Shown here piece after piece: positions 51,430-63,697 of a stretch of 64,000 nucleotides of DNA (its first letter is position 1; every line of letters begins with the position of its first letter). The position numbers and the translations under genes were made by a program. The DNA is taken from positions 5,987,536-6,051,535 of the forward strand of contig NC_091233.1 of the NCBI RefSeq assembly GCF_040958095.1. The letters are read 5' to 3'. The notes beneath the pieces are model-generated. The model searched no databases. It was not told the origin of the DNA and worked only from the letters and a program-made list of their open reading frames with translations. The DNA comes from Procambarus clarkii. Its lineage: Eukaryota; Arthropoda; Malacostraca; Decapoda; Cambaridae.

Positions 51430-53895
51430 CTATTGGTCCATATTTCTTGATGCTTCTATATTGGAGCGGAGTCTTGAGGTGGGTAGAATATAGTTGTGTA
51501 TTAATTGGCTGTTGATTGCTGGTGTTGACTTCTTGATGTGTAGTGCCTCGCAAACGTCAAGCCGCCTGCTGTCGCTGTATCTATCGATGATTTCTGTGTT
51601 GTTTACTAGGATTTCTCTGGCGATGGTTTGGTTGTGGGAAGAGATTATATGTTCCATAATGGAGCCCTGTTGCTTATGCATCGTTAAACGCCTAGAAAGA
51701 GATGTTGTTGTCTTGCCTATATACTGTTTTTTTTGGAGCTTACAGTCCCCAAGAGGGCATTTGAAGGCATAGACGACGTTGGTCTCTTTTAAAGCGTTCT
51801 GTTTTGTGTCTGGAGAGTTTCTCATGAGTAGGCTAGCCGTTTTTTTGGTTTTGTAGCAAATCGTCAGTTGTATCCTCTGATTTTTGTCTGTAGGGATAAC
51901 GTTTCTATTAACAATATCTTTCAGGACCCTTTCCTCCGTTTTATGAGCTGTGGAAAAGAAGTTCCTGTAAAATAGTCTAATAGGGGGTATAGGTGTTGTG
52001 TTGGTTGTCTCTTCAGAGGTTGCATGGCGTTTCACTTTCCTTCTTATGATGTCTTCGACGAAACCATTGGAGAAGCCGTTGTTGACTAGGACCTGCCTTA
52101 CCCTACAGAGTTCTTCGTCGACTTGCTTCCATTCTGAGCTGTGGCTGAGAGCACGGTCGACATATGCGTTAACAACACTCCTCTTGTACCTATCTGGGCA
52201 GTCGCTTTTGGCATTTAGGCACATTCCTATGTTCGTTTCCTTAGTGTAGACTGCAATGTGGAAACCTCCACTCTTTTCCATGACTGTTACATCTAGAAAG
52301 GGCAGCTTCCCATCCTTTTCCATCTCGTAAGTGAAACGTAGCACGGAACTCTGCTCAAATGCCTCCTTCAGCTCCTGCAGATGTCTGACATCAGGTACCT
52401 GTGTAAAAATGTCGTCAACATACCTGCAGTATATGGCCGATTTCAAGTTCATGTCGACTAAGACTTTTTGCTCGATGGTACCCATGTAGAAGTTTGCAAA
52501 CAGGACACCTAGGGGAGAACCCATGGCGACCCCATCTACTTGCTTATACATGTGCCCATCCGGGCTCAAGAAGGGTGCCTCTTTAGTACAAGCTTGGAGT
52601 AGTTTCCTTAGAATATTTTCTGGTATGTCAAGAGGAGTACAGGCTGGATCACGATACATTCTGTCGGCTATCATCCCGATTGTCTCGTCCACTGGTACGT
52701 TGGTGAACAGCGATTCTACGTCCAACGAGGCTCTTATTCCTGTGGCCCGTGTGCCCCGCAGTAAGTCAACAAATTCCTTTGGCGACTTCAGGCTGAAGGC
52801 GCAAGGGACATAAGGAGTCAGCAGGCCGTTGAGTCGCTTCGCTAGTCTGTACGTGGGTGTGGGTATCTGGCTAATGATTGGCCGAAGTGGGTTTCCAGGC
52901 TTGTGTGTCTTGACATTTCCATACGCATATCCAGGTTTATATTCCCCAATAATCTTTGGCAGGTGGAGTCCTGATTTCTTGGCGTTCACAGTTTCGATTA
53001 GTTTGTTGACCTTTGCTTTCAATTCGGCTATAGTGTCCTTCGTTACCCTTTGGAATTTAGTTTGGTCAGAGAGTATGAGGTTCATTTTCGCCAGATATTC
53101 GTCTTTTTTAAGAATGACGTATATTGGCGACTTGTCACCTCTCCTGACAACTATCTCCTTGTTCTCACGAAGGCTTTTGGCTGCCGCTTTGAGCTCGGGG
53201 GACAGTATGGTGCTTCTGTAATTGCCTCGATTCTTTCCTCCTTCCGCAATAAGTTCTGCTTGTAAGGTATCTTTGGTAGTGACCTTCTTTTGTGTCTCGA
53301 GGTCGAATATGTCGTCCAACAGAATTTCCAACTCCACTTTCCGGGCCATCTCACTCGGTCTGGACATAACGTGACAGTTTATGCCCAGATTTAGGAGAGT
53401 GACTTGGTCCTCAGTGAGGTTAATTCCTGCAAGGTTCAGGAAGCCATCTCTTGGTTGTGGAATTGCCATTGGTCCTCCATATAACGTTGTTAGTTTCTTG
53501 ATAATCCTTGTTTCAGTGCTGAGGTGATGTCGGTCTGTGAGGATGTCGAGGTGTTGTTCAATGCGGGTACGGATACTTTCGTCGATGTTGCTATTTCTCC
53601 ACTCGTTCGTAGCATGAAGTAGTTGCGTTTTGTTGTCTTTGATTTCATTCTCTGCCTTGTATATCTGATCACGAATCAGATCCTGGCGATATTTTATCGT
53701 GAAGGCTTGATTCCTTGCTGCTGGGTCGTGAGCTCTAATATTAGTATATTTTGGTAGCTGTCTTTCCTGTAGACATATATTATTTAATATGACCGAAAAA
53801 GTAAGATTAATAATTCTAACACGGATTTTCTCAATCTTTCGTACAATTCTTTTCACTGTTGGAGGTAATTCAAAAATCAATTCTCCAAAATTCAT
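51430..53895 (-). CDS. Penelope-like retroelement protein, reverse transcriptase plus GIY-YIG endonuclease
   Basis: A single uninterrupted frame of 821 residues starts at the ATG at 53895-53893. The reverse transcriptase shows the Penelope pattern: KTHKPGNPLRPIIS (about 329-342), SLDVESLFTNVP (390-401), GVAMGSPLG (455-463), the catalytic YVDD (492-495) and GKLPFLDV (529-536). The C-terminus holds a GIY-YIG-type nuclease with VYAFKCP (708-714), YIGKT (725-729), and the CCHH residues typical of this group (Cys713, Cys718, His740, His754). The reverse transcriptase would copy element RNA at a nick made by the nuclease. The first ~50 residues are encoded by the terminal repeat. Length and lack of any stop or frameshift suggest a young, possibly active copy. 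It lies antisense inside innexin intron 1. Confidence 0.93.
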   Translation of the reverse strand: MNFGELIFELPPTVKRIVRKIEKIRVRIINLTFSVILNNICLQERQLPKYTNIRAHDPAARNQAFTIKYRQDLIRDQIYKAENEIKDNKTQLLHATNEWRNSNIDESIRTRIEQHLDILTDRHHLSTETRIIKKLTTLYGGPMAIPQPRDGFLNLAGINLTEDQVTLLNLGINCHVMSRPSEMARKVELEILLDDIFDLETQKKVTTKDTLQAELIAEGGKNRGNYRSTILSPELKAAAKSLRENKEIVVRRGDKSPIYVILKKDEYLAKMNLILSDQTKFQRVTKDTIAELKAKVNKLIETVNAKKSGLHLPKIIGEYKPGYAYGNVKTHKPGNPLRPIISQIPTPTYRLAKRLNGLLTPYVPCAFSLKSPKEFVDLLRGTRATGIRASLDVESLFTNVPVDETIGMIADRMYRDPACTPLDIPENILRKLLQACTKEAPFLSPDGHMYKQVDGVAMGSPLGVLFANFYMGTIEQKVLVDMNLKSAIYCRYVDDIFTQVPDVRHLQELKEAFEQSSVLRFTYEMEKDGKLPFLDVTVMEKSGGFHIAVYTKETNIGMCLNAKSDCPDRYKRSVVNAYVDRALSHSSEWKQVDEELCRVRQVLVNNGFSNGFVEDIIRRKVKRHATSEETTNTTPIPPIRLFYRNFFSTAHKTEERVLKDIVNRNVIPTDKNQRIQLTICYKTKKTASLLMRNSPDTKQNALKETNVVYAFKCPLGDCKLQKKQYIGKTTTSLSRRLTMHKQQGSIMEHIISSHNQTIAREILVNNTEIIDRYSDSRRLDVCEALHIKKSTPAINSQLIHNYILPTSRLRSNIEASRNMDQ

Positions 53896-53912
53896 TTTTA
53901 TTTCTAGTCTAG
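53748..53912 (-). mobile_element. 5' terminal repeat of the Penelope-like element (partial)
   Basis: Matches 51049-51214 with few differences (TTTTGGTAGC.GTCTTTCCTG, TATGACCGAAAAAGTAAG). It overlaps the N-terminal part of the reading frame. It meets an inverted copy at 53925, so this is the junction of the head-to-head pair. Confidence 0.85.
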
Positions 53913-53924
53913 TCTAGTTATTAA

Positions 53925-55392
<1,468 letters not shown>

Positions 55393-55582
55393 GATACATG
55401 TTTGCAAGCTAATAATTTTAATTTAATTTATGATAACTAATATCAGATGGGATAATCACTTGAATTCTAAGATTTGACATTTAACATTCGTGTATGTAAA
55501 TTAATATAGTTTAGCCAAGAGGCAAATTTCAGCTTAAACCTCGTTAAAGAAGGAAACGTAATCACATATAATTTAAAATTAA

Positions 55583-55978
55583 TTACATATAAATATGATT
55601 CTTTTGGATCAAATATCTTTTATCAGATAAAAAAGAAATAATTGTCTCGTTAATTGATTGAAACCGGTGTAGTTGGGCAAGTGTGCAGCCCGTCCTCCTA
55701 AGGTTTGCCAAGGTCAACAAAACGGTCAATGTGAAGTGTCCTCTCCTAACGTACCAAAGGACCCAACTCAGAAAACAGGACACTACGTCACTTTCCGTAC
55801 TTAAATATTCTGACTCCCGGTTCAACCTTGACTCTGAGCGGACGTCTGGACGCCTCCTTCGCCTTGGAGCCGCCGGTTTACGTTTGGTTTTGCAATTTCG
55901 GATTTGATACTGCCGTTTGGCGTTCCTATTCAACGGTCCGGTTGCACGACACTTGGCGCACATATCGCCTTTGGTCAC
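55583..55978 (-). other. Unrecognised 131-codon frame
   Basis: The predicted product has a CAKCRATG motif near its N-terminus and a basic Arg-rich patch (RKPAAPRRRRRPDVRSESR), then a hydrophobic part. It could be a fragment of a repeat-encoded protein. No family is recognised and coding status is doubtful. Confidence 0.2.
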
Positions 55979-56069
55979 GGGTTACATTTTTTTCACGTGT
56001 TCTGACTGGTTTTCCCGACGGGGTGACGGTGTCCGGCGCCGGCTTGGCCGACAGGTGCCGGGGGGTTGG

Positions 56070-56355
56070 TGGGCTCCTGCTGTGCCCTCAGCCGTGATGG
56101 GCTCCTGGTGTGCCCTCAGCCATGATGGGCTCCTGGTGTGCCCTCAGCCGTGGTGGGCTCCTGGTGTGCGCTCAGCCGTGGTGGGCTCCTGGTGTGCCCT
56201 CAGCCGTGATGGGCTCCTGGTGTGCCGTCAGCCGTGATGGGCTCCTGTTGTGCCCTCAGCCGTGGTGGGCTCCTGGTGTGCCCTCAGCCGTGGTGGGCTC
56301 CTGGTGTGCCCTCAGCCATGGTGGGCTCCTGGTGTGGCCTCAGCCGTGGTGGGCG
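56070..56355. repeat. 28-bp minisatellite array
   Basis: About ten copies of GTGATGGGCTCCTGGTGTGC plus CCTCAGCC. Confidence 0.95.
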
Positions 56356-56442
56356 GTTGGCATCTGCTCTGCCGGGGGAACACTGGATGACTTTTGGGGT
56401 TTAATTGGGGGCCGAGATTTTGGTTTGCTTCACAGTGTTCTC

Positions 56443-56745
56443 TGTATTCACCCAGTTGTTTTTGCGTGGGTTGAGCTTTGCTCTTTCGGCCCGCTTCTCA
56501 ACCGTCAATCAACTGTTTTACTAACAACATTTTTTACCCCACATCACACACACACACACACACACACACGCCCCAGGAAGCAGCCCGTGACAGCTGGCTA
56601 ACTTCACGGTACCTATTTACTGCTAGGTAACTGGGGCATTCAAGGAGAGAGAAACTTTGCCCAATTGTTTCTGCCTGGTGCGGGAATCCAATCCGCGCCA
56701 CAGAATTACGAGTCCTGCGCTCTATCTGCCAGGCTACCAGGCCCC
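56443..56745 (-). mobile_element. tRNA-Thr-like SINE with a LINE-derived tail
   Basis: On the minus strand the head (56742-56673) folds as a tRNA. It has a perfect 7-bp acceptor stem (GCCTGGT/ACCAGGC), a D-arm region with AGATAGAGC, a 5-bp anticodon stem around CTCGTAA (anticodon CGT, Thr), and a T-arm with one mismatch and a disturbed B box. The body has TACCTAGCAGTAAATAGGTA and AGCCAGCTGTCACGGGCTGC, then a (GT)n. The tail TTGATTGACGGTTGAGAAGC, AGCTCAACCC and ACAACTGGGTGAATAC matches the 3' end of the LINE family in this window. No terminal CCA and clear SINE context, so it is not a tRNA gene. Confidence 0.85.
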
Positions 56746-57060
56746 TATCTGTGTGGGGCAGGGCCGGTGCTTGTCACCCTGAGGGACTCCTGGGGCACCC
56801 CAATCATCTTTCTGTTTGCGTTTCTTTGCCGCGAGACATATTAGTTTCAGCGATTGGCGTCACTCGTTTCATGGTTAGGTTTGGCGATTCACCTTTTCCG
56901 GGCTTCTCGATTAACCCTTCACGTGTACGCCGGGGAGCATCCGATCCCGCGATCGTCGTCGCTCCTACATCAACAACAATAACAACTTCCATTTTCTACT
57001 AAGTATCAACACAAGACAGAACACGAATCAATGGGTATAAATTGGATAAGTATAGATTGT
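56746..57060. other. Intron spacer ending in a Penelope 3' fragment
   Basis: 57005-57045 (ATCAACACAAGACAGAACAC, GAATCAATGGGTAT) matches 51372-51412 of the intact Penelope-like element's 3' region. The rest is unrecognised. Confidence 0.55.
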
Positions 57061-57170
57061 TGACCAATCCACACACTAAAAAATGAAGGGACAACGACGT
57101 TTCGGTTCGTCCTGGACCATTCTCACAATCGACTTGAGAATGGTGTCGGAAAATCCGACACCATTTAATA
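57060..57170 (-). repeat. GGACCGAAACG repeat copy with hairpins
   Basis: Minus-strand copy of the box repeat (GTGAGAATGGTCCAGGACG, AACCGAAACGTCGTTGTCCC). Next to it are the hairpins ATTCTCA/TGAGAAT (57118-57141) and a perfect 12-bp stem with AAA loop (57139-57165). Confidence 0.8.
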
Positions 57171-58140
57171 ATCATACAGATAATAGCTGTATTGTATAAA
57201 CAAGTTACCCATAGAAAACGTAACTTGTAGTGGAATTACCGTCTAAAGAAAACGGGATATCATCACCACATACCATTATAAATTGACCAGCTATTCTGCT
57301 GGGAATTATTCTTAAATACATTAGTCTTTGGACTTTACCATCATAAAAACATCTTATATAAATTAACTTAATTATCAATATTAAAGTAGAGTAAATGTGA
57401 CCCTTCTATCACTTTCTGAAATGTGGACAATGTAGGCCAGGCGTCAGAGTGAGGAAGGAGGGCAGCCATTGTTTATACGAGACCAGAGGCTCACACGGGA
57501 GCAAATTCGGCTCCTGTTAATTTTACTTGGACGTAGTGTTATGGAAACCAGAAGTGTACCATTATCAACACGCTGTCTACAAATTCAAGTTAAGTGTCTA
57601 TCCGAAACCCGTTTATCATTCATTTATGGCCATTAATGTCAGGATATAGGGTGGCCCGGTTAGATCACGTGGAAGCCTCAAACTAAAGGTAATTAAGCCA
57701 GGTCTTCATGTACTGTACAGTTTTCTCTGATATACCTGTCATATATAGGATTCTGGCTTCACAGTTAGCGCCCTTTTGACAGGTCAAGACGAGGATGCAA
57801 GATTTGTGCACCAGTTACTGGGTGATATGGAAGCTACCTCAAAGAGGATAATTTGGTGTCTACACCCTAGTTATACCTGGTGGACTAACCTGCTGTACTA
57901 TAAGATAAGGAACCTCTTCAATGTATGTAGTTACTGTAGTTTGATTGGCTGCATATATATTAATTTAATAACCCCCCCTAATGTGTAGAGGATCGATTTG
58001 TGAGATTATGAGATTATTGCAGAAATACAGTCCACTTATCATTATACAAATTGCTATCGAAGTATATAAATTAACGTAAATATAAATTCTATATATATTC
58101 ATATAAATTAAATAAATATAAATCTCACAGGTCGGTTCCC
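57171..58140. other. Intron spacer
   Basis: No repeat family or coding region is recognised. Confidence 0.4.
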
Positions 58141-58460
58141 ACAAATGGTCCAGGACGGACCGAAACGTCGTCGTCCCTTCATTTTCTAGTGTGTGGTTTG
58201 GTCAACATACTGCAGCCACGTTATTATGACTCATCGCCTGCAAGTATAGACTTAGAAAAAACCTGGGTAAATACTGGTTCGGTAACAGGGTTGTTGATTT
58301 GTGGAACCAATTACCGCGTAACGTGGTGGAGGTGGGGTCCCTAGATCATGTCAAGCGTGGGTTAAACATGTAAGTGTAGATGGAGTGGGAATGGGTAGTT
58401 ATAAATAAGAGCTGCCTCGTATGGGCCAATAGGCCTTATGCAGTTATCTTTTTGCTTATG
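58140..58460 (+). mobile_element. GGACCGAAACG repeat followed by a decayed LINE 3' end
   Basis: 58148-58245 is a + strand copy of the box repeat with CTAGTGTGTGGTTTGGTCAA. From 58238 the + strand reads RVVDLWNQLPRNVVEVGS, a reverse-transcriptase C-terminus, ending with ATGGGCCAATAGGCCTTATG. Confidence 0.65.
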
Positions 58461-58960
58461 TTCGTAAGTACGAAAATTTTTGGTCTTAATTAACGCACAC
58501 GAGCGTTGTTGCTGTGTTAGATTCTGCTACTTGGACTAAACGGTCCAAGTAGCACGGGCTATGGTGAGCCCGTAGGTGAGTTTCCGGGCACAGGAGCGGG
58601 GCTGTTATTGCCTACGAGCCAAAAGCGACGTTCTATGTTGGAGGACAGGTTGCCAGATGGAGGGACGATAGCAGCGAGGAGCAGTCGCTTCCCTCGTACT
58701 CTTAATCGACGATCACTATGCGACACATGTGGCGCCACCACCCGAGCAGAATACATACTATTAGAATGTGTGAGATGAATGTGTTGTGTAAGAGGGGGTC
58801 GCCTCTATGTATCCAGATTGTGTTGCTCCTGTGCCTGTACCACCTGGATATACAACGATAAGTATCTTTATGCAATGTATAGAAAACAATATACAATGTA
58901 TAGAGCACAATGTACAACAAATAGATAACAATATACAATGCACAGAGAATATTATACACT
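58461..58960. other. Intron spacer
   Basis: The hairpin ACTTGGACTAAACGGTCCAAGT lies at 58531-58552. From 58870, degenerate ATACAATGTATAGAGAACA units lead into the next array. Confidence 0.45.
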
Positions 58961-58964
58961 ATAG

Positions 58965-59180
58965 AGAACAATATTCAACGTATAGGGAATACAATACAAC
59001 GTATAGGGAATACAATACAACGTATAGGGAATACAATACAACGTATAGGGAATACAATACAACGTATAGGGAATACAATACAACGTATAGGGAATACAAT
59101 ACAACGTATAGGGAATACAATACAACGTATAGGGAATACAATACAACGTATAGGGAATACAATACAACGTATAAGGAACA
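58965..59180. repeat. 21-bp minisatellite array
   Basis: About ten near-identical copies of GTATAGGGAATACAATACAA plus C. It lies 360 bp before innexin exon 2. Confidence 0.96.
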
Positions 59181-59544
59181 AAATATAACGAACAACAAAA
59201 TATACAACGATAACAGGAGCTCCGTAAATCTATGGCCGGATAACTGAGCCACACGTCCAGACGCTGAACACGCTTGGCTATCGGAATTCAAACTACTTAA
59301 GCATCTTATCTTAACCGGTTCCTAGGCCCGGTGAGCCCACAACACAACGAACACAGAGAGGAAACACTTCCACGGAAGTCTCAGAATACAAATACAGATA
59401 CAGAGAGTACAATACAAATACAGAGAAATAGTAGACCAAGAACATTGCTGTAGTGTAGAAGCACGGTACTTCCTTCACTAAATGACTCCTCCCCTACAGC
59501 CTGGCCACGGTCAGGCCACATTCACAATACAGTTCCGTCCGTAG

Positions 59545-59786
59545 GCTGGGATGTTCTACGTGCCTCGCTTCATCTGGAAGCGGCTAGAGGGAGGCCGTGT
59601 GAGCGGCCTGGTCGCCGAGCTCAACCTGCCCGCCCTGAGCCACGACCGCAGGAGAGAGAGGACCAAGTTTGTGATTGAGTACTTCGACCATTACTTCCAC
59701 CACCACAACGTCTACGCCTACCAGTTCTTCCTGTGCGAGCTGCTCAACTTCGTCAACGTCGTCGGCCAGATGTACTTCACTGACAA
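59545..59786 (+). CDS. Innexin, exon 2 (residues 130-209 plus split 210)
   Basis: It completes TM2 (AGMFYVPRFIWK), encodes the cytoplasmic loop (GLVAELNLPALSHDRRRERT) and most of TM3 (about 186-206, ending NVVGQMYFTDK). The proline in PRFIW is the conserved TM2 helix kink of innexins. Start phase 0 after GTAG. The donor is CAA before GTAAGA (59787), leaving two bases of Lys210. Confidence 0.95.
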
Positions 59787-59934
59787 GTAAGACGACAATC
59801 TTTCATTTCCGTTTTTCTATTCATTAATCTAAACAATATGATTTTTTTTTAAATTTACTTCTAAAGAAATATATGTATGTACTAAAGGGGAGTACCCGGG
59901 GCTGCATGGGTGATGAAGGCCATATCTTCATTAC

Positions 59935-60455
59935 ACACTTTCTTAATGACTGTAATAATCATCAGTACTCACTACCTTCATCACTGTAATAATCATCAGA
60001 GCTCACTACCTTCATCACTGTAATAATCATCAGAGCTCACTACCTTCATCACTGTAATAATCATCAGAGCTCACTACCTTCATCACTGTAATAATCATCA
60101 GAGCTCACTACCTTCATCACTGTAATAATCATCAGAGCTCACTACTTTCATCACTGTAATAATCATCAGTACTCACTACCTTCATCACTGTAATAATCAT
60201 CAGAGCTCACTACCTTCATCACTGTAATAATCATCAGAGCTCACTACCTTCATCACTGTAATAATCATCAGAGCTCACTACCTTCATCACTGTAATAATC
60301 ATCAGAGCTCACTACCTTCATCACTGTAATAATCATCAGAGCCCACTACCTTCATCACTGTAATAATCATCAGTACTCACTACCTTCATCACTGTAATAA
60401 TCATCAGAGCCCACTACCTTCATCACTGTAATTATCATCAGTACTCACTACATTC
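59935..60455. repeat. 34-bp minisatellite array (intron 2)
   Basis: About 15 copies of CATCACTGTAATAATCATCA plus GAGCTCACTACCTT, with some units carrying GTACTCAC or GCCCAC. Shares CCTTCATCACTGTAA with the intron-1 array at 41985. Confidence 0.95.
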
Positions 60456-61080
60456 ATCATTTTAGCCATAATAAAACCTACAGTTATCTACTTTGTACCT
60501 ACTGAACTTGGGACAAAAATTCATATTTCTTGTAAATATTAAGAAAGTTCACATCACACTCAACTTTCTTGCTTTGTGGTAGTTCTTCTAAGGCATCCAG
60601 ATCTGTTCGAAGTTCGTAACGTTCGAAGCGTAACGTTGGGTGTGTGGGAAACGCATCCAAAACCAAACCTTGAACACCATACCAGTGTACATATGTGTCT
60701 CTCTCACCGCACAGGTTTGCCTCTGAGGCAAACTGCCTTCTCTAGTGTAAGGGTTCACTGTAAATAAATGGCCAACTCCCTTCCCCCTTTCACTTACGGG
60801 TATTTCACTGTTCTGTTCTGACTTATAGTTCACATCGACTAAATCTCAACAACTTGGAATCTATCCTGAGTTGAACAACTCTGAGTCCTCAGCTCAATTG
60901 TTCACACTCTGAGTTACGTTTTCTCGAATTATGCTCATAGGTCTTTTCATGTTTAAATTTCTTTGTTGTATTTAATATTTTTTGTATATTTCCATTTAAG
61001 TCAAAATTGTCTTTGTCTTTTTAATTGGTTGTTTAATTGCTAAATGTGTTCAAGCAACTTCAAGAATTCACTTTATTCAG
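60456..61080 (+). other. Remainder of innexin intron 2
   Basis: No repeat or exon. A TTCGAAGTTCGTAACGTTCG cluster lies near 60608. The acceptor at 61067-61080 is TTCACTTTATTCAG. Confidence 0.6.
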
Positions 61081-61299
61081 GTTCTTGGGGTTTGGGTTCG
61101 CCAAGTATGGACCGCGGGTCTTAAGCTATATCCAAGACTCAATGAAAGGTGTGGATCCCATGGAGGAGATCTTCCCCAAGGTGGCCAAGTGTACCTTCCA
61201 CAACTTCGGTCCATCAGGGACCATCATGCGACACGACGCTCTCTGTGTCCTCCCGCTCAACATCCTCAACCAGAAGATCTTCGTCTTTCTCTGGTTCTG
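61081..61299 (+). CDS. Innexin, exon 3 (residues 210-283)
   Basis: Encodes extracellular loop 2 with FLGFGFAKYG, VDPMEEIFPK and the two loop cysteines Cys247 (KCTFHNFG) and Cys265 (HDALCVLPLN), then the start of TM4 (ILNQKIFVFLWFW). Together with loop 1 this gives the two-plus-two cysteine pattern needed for docking of hemichannels. Acceptor TTATTCAG, donor CTG before GTGAGT (61300), leaving two bases of Trp283. Confidence 0.96.
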
Positions 61300-62960
61300 G
61301 TGAGTGGCGTTCTGTTTGTGTGCTTCTGATGGGTTGTTTGGGCTTATTTTGGTGTGCAAGGCTGAGGTTGAGTTAATGGGGCTGGAATTGCAGTTATGTG
61401 ATATGCGTTGTAATTTTATTTGTTTTTTATGTATTCTAACCAGTTAGCTGTTTGTAAATGGTGGGTGGGAAGTGATGCCTTAATTTTCTGTGTGCTTCAT
61501 GGAGACGCTTACAGACAAGTGCTGTAATGCTGAGGATCTGGTGAGCTGTACACCTGTAACGTATCGGAAACTGAGAAGGAAAGGAAATAAATAATGAAGT
61601 AATGGGTTAGGATTTGTGGTGAGGGAGGTAGAGAGGTGGAAGGGAGGTGGGAGGAGTACAGGAAGGAGTCTGTTAGTAGCGAGGAGTGTGGTCAGGTGAA
61701 AGGGAAAGTTTGAAAAGAAAGGAGAGAGAGACTGAGAATACGGAGGGAAGTAGAAAGGAGAAGTAGAAGGTAGAAAGGGCTGCCACTATCCATTTTAAAC
61801 TCAGTACATGCAAGACAAGGAATGAAACTTGTCTGTATCACAAAATGATCAAAGATGTTGTTAGAGGTTAGCATGTATGAACTAGAATGCAAGAATCTTT
61901 AAGTCAATGAACTCAGAGTGCTCCACACCCTAACTTGCAATATATCAGAAAATCCAAGATCTAGGGAACACAATTAAAGTCAGATTAAAAAGTAAGTTAA
62001 TCAAGTATATATTTAACATGATGAGTATCATAATTCAAGAAATCGAACCTAATGTTCTCTATGTCAGGATAAATGTACAATGTGAGTCACCACACAAGAC
62101 ACTGAGAACACTACGGCTGTCTGCCCCTGAAAATCACAAAACACCTTCAGTGGGACCACACCAAATTTGTCACCTTACAGTTCAACTCACCAAGTGTCTG
62201 AGCCAAAGTTGGATAGAGAGGGGGTGGAGGGGGTGACAGGCAGAGTCCTCCCGTCCGGCCGACGGCCTGGTCTCGGCTGCTGTTCAATCGTCCAGTCTCG
62301 CTGTCTGCTCTGTTCTCTGGTGATGCTCTATGCTCTCGAATGTACAGTTCCCTGGGTATTTATGGGGGGACCCTGGAGCTAACTATCCCTACTAAGTAAA
62401 TAGCCTCAGGCCATCTACCTATCACGCCTGGACAGCGACTTGTTTGATGAAGACACCACCAACCGTCTGCAATTATCAACTTCGCAGAAGCAAGGTCAAT
62501 TCACACGACCTTACTCCTGGTCAACTTGTAGTCATTAACTCTCTAGAGGTGTGACTTTTTAATTACTACAGGCCGACAATCTGACGCCTCAAATCCTGTC
62601 TGACTGACTAATGTTGTATGTAACAAAATATAATTCAACTAAACACCTTTATGGTGTTACTCACTGATCCAATCGTGGATTATTTAATAGATGTTGATTA
62701 TTTGACTGAGTCATATAAATGCCAACTAATGCATCTAATTATCTGCTAAAAGCCTAAAGTTTAAATTTCAGGAGACTTGATTCAACTTGAAACAACAAGC
62801 AGTAAATACATTTGTCTCAACAATGTTAAAGGTTATTAAGGTATGATCAGCGAGAGGGATCAGACACTATAACTAGGTATGCTTCAAGGAGGCGAGAGGT
62901 CATGTATATTCTGCTACAGAGCCGTGACCCTGAACTTTAAGCTTGGTGTGTGTGTTGCAG
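61300..62960 (+). other. Innexin intron 3 (1,661 bp)
   Basis: Contains a purine-rich stretch (61615-61780, GGAGG/GAAAGG words) and an unassigned region (62090-62600) with TATTTATGGGGGGACCC. No gene is recognised. GTGAGT...TGTGTTGCAG borders. Confidence 0.75.
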
Positions 62961-63136
62961 GTTTGTGACTGTGGCCGTCATCTCGACTCTGGGGCTCGTC
63001 TACCGCCTGGCCACCTTCACCCCCACCGTCCGCCACATGCTCCTGCGTAGTCGCTCGCGCCTAGCCTCCTCAGAGAAGGTGAAGGCTATATCACAAAGGT
63101 GTTACATAGGTGACTGGTTCCTCCTCTACATGATAG
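62961..63136 (+). CDS. Innexin, exon 4 (residues 283-342)
   Basis: Completes TM4 (FVTVAVISTLGLVYR, to about residue 298) and enters the cytoplasmic tail with the conserved LLRSRSRLASSEKV and CYIGDWFLLYMI blocks (compare the family's ..RSRL...DWFLLY..). Acceptor TGTTGCAG, donor ATAG before GTACGT (63137), leaving one base of Ala342. Confidence 0.95.
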
Positions 63137-63697
63137 GTACGTGAAGCGTCTCGCCTGTATAAGGTGTTTCAAGCGTCATCACACCTGACTACTTCTTGAA
63201 TAACTTACCCAAAAGTTATCATTTACTTCTCATGTTCACGATTCAATGTGCTTCTCGAGATTAATTTAAGCTAAAGGATCCAGGTAAGTGAACCATAAAA
63301 TCTAGGAACATATACAATTTATCGAAATTCTGTAAGTAGATGAATGTTAGCAGCTGCTGTATTATATAGTTATTATATAAAGGTAAACAAATCCTCGAAT
63401 ATTACTAAATAACATTTACTTCTGTAAATGAAAGTAATTATAACCTACTTCTTTGTAGTCACACATGTTTGTCTAATAAATATTGCTTACCTCTCACTAG
63501 TCACATATGTTTCTGTAATATATATAACTAACATGTCAGCAGCCACATGTTTGTGTAATATATATAACTAACATGTCAGCAGCCACATGTTTGTGTAATA
63601 TATATAACTTGCCTCTCTGTAGTAACGTGTTTGTGTCATAATTATAGCTGACCTCTCTGTAGTTGTGTCTAGTAATGTTAATTGTTTTACCTTTCAG
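63137..63697 (+). other. Innexin intron 4 (561 bp) with ~40-bp repeats
   Basis: Three to four copies of a unit with CACATGTTTGTGTAATATAT and AACTAACATGTCAGCAGC lie at 63500-63660. The acceptor is TTTTACCTTTCAG. Confidence 0.85.

Noticed and set aside
55583-55978. Zinc-binding Gag-like gene on the minus strand
   Set aside because: CAKCRATG alone is not a complete zinc knuckle and nothing else supports the idea; kept only as an unrecognised frame.
56673-56742. tRNA-Thr gene (anticodon CGT) on the minus strand
   Set aside because: It folds well, but the B box is altered, one T-stem pair is lost, and it is joined to a SINE body and LINE-type tail.
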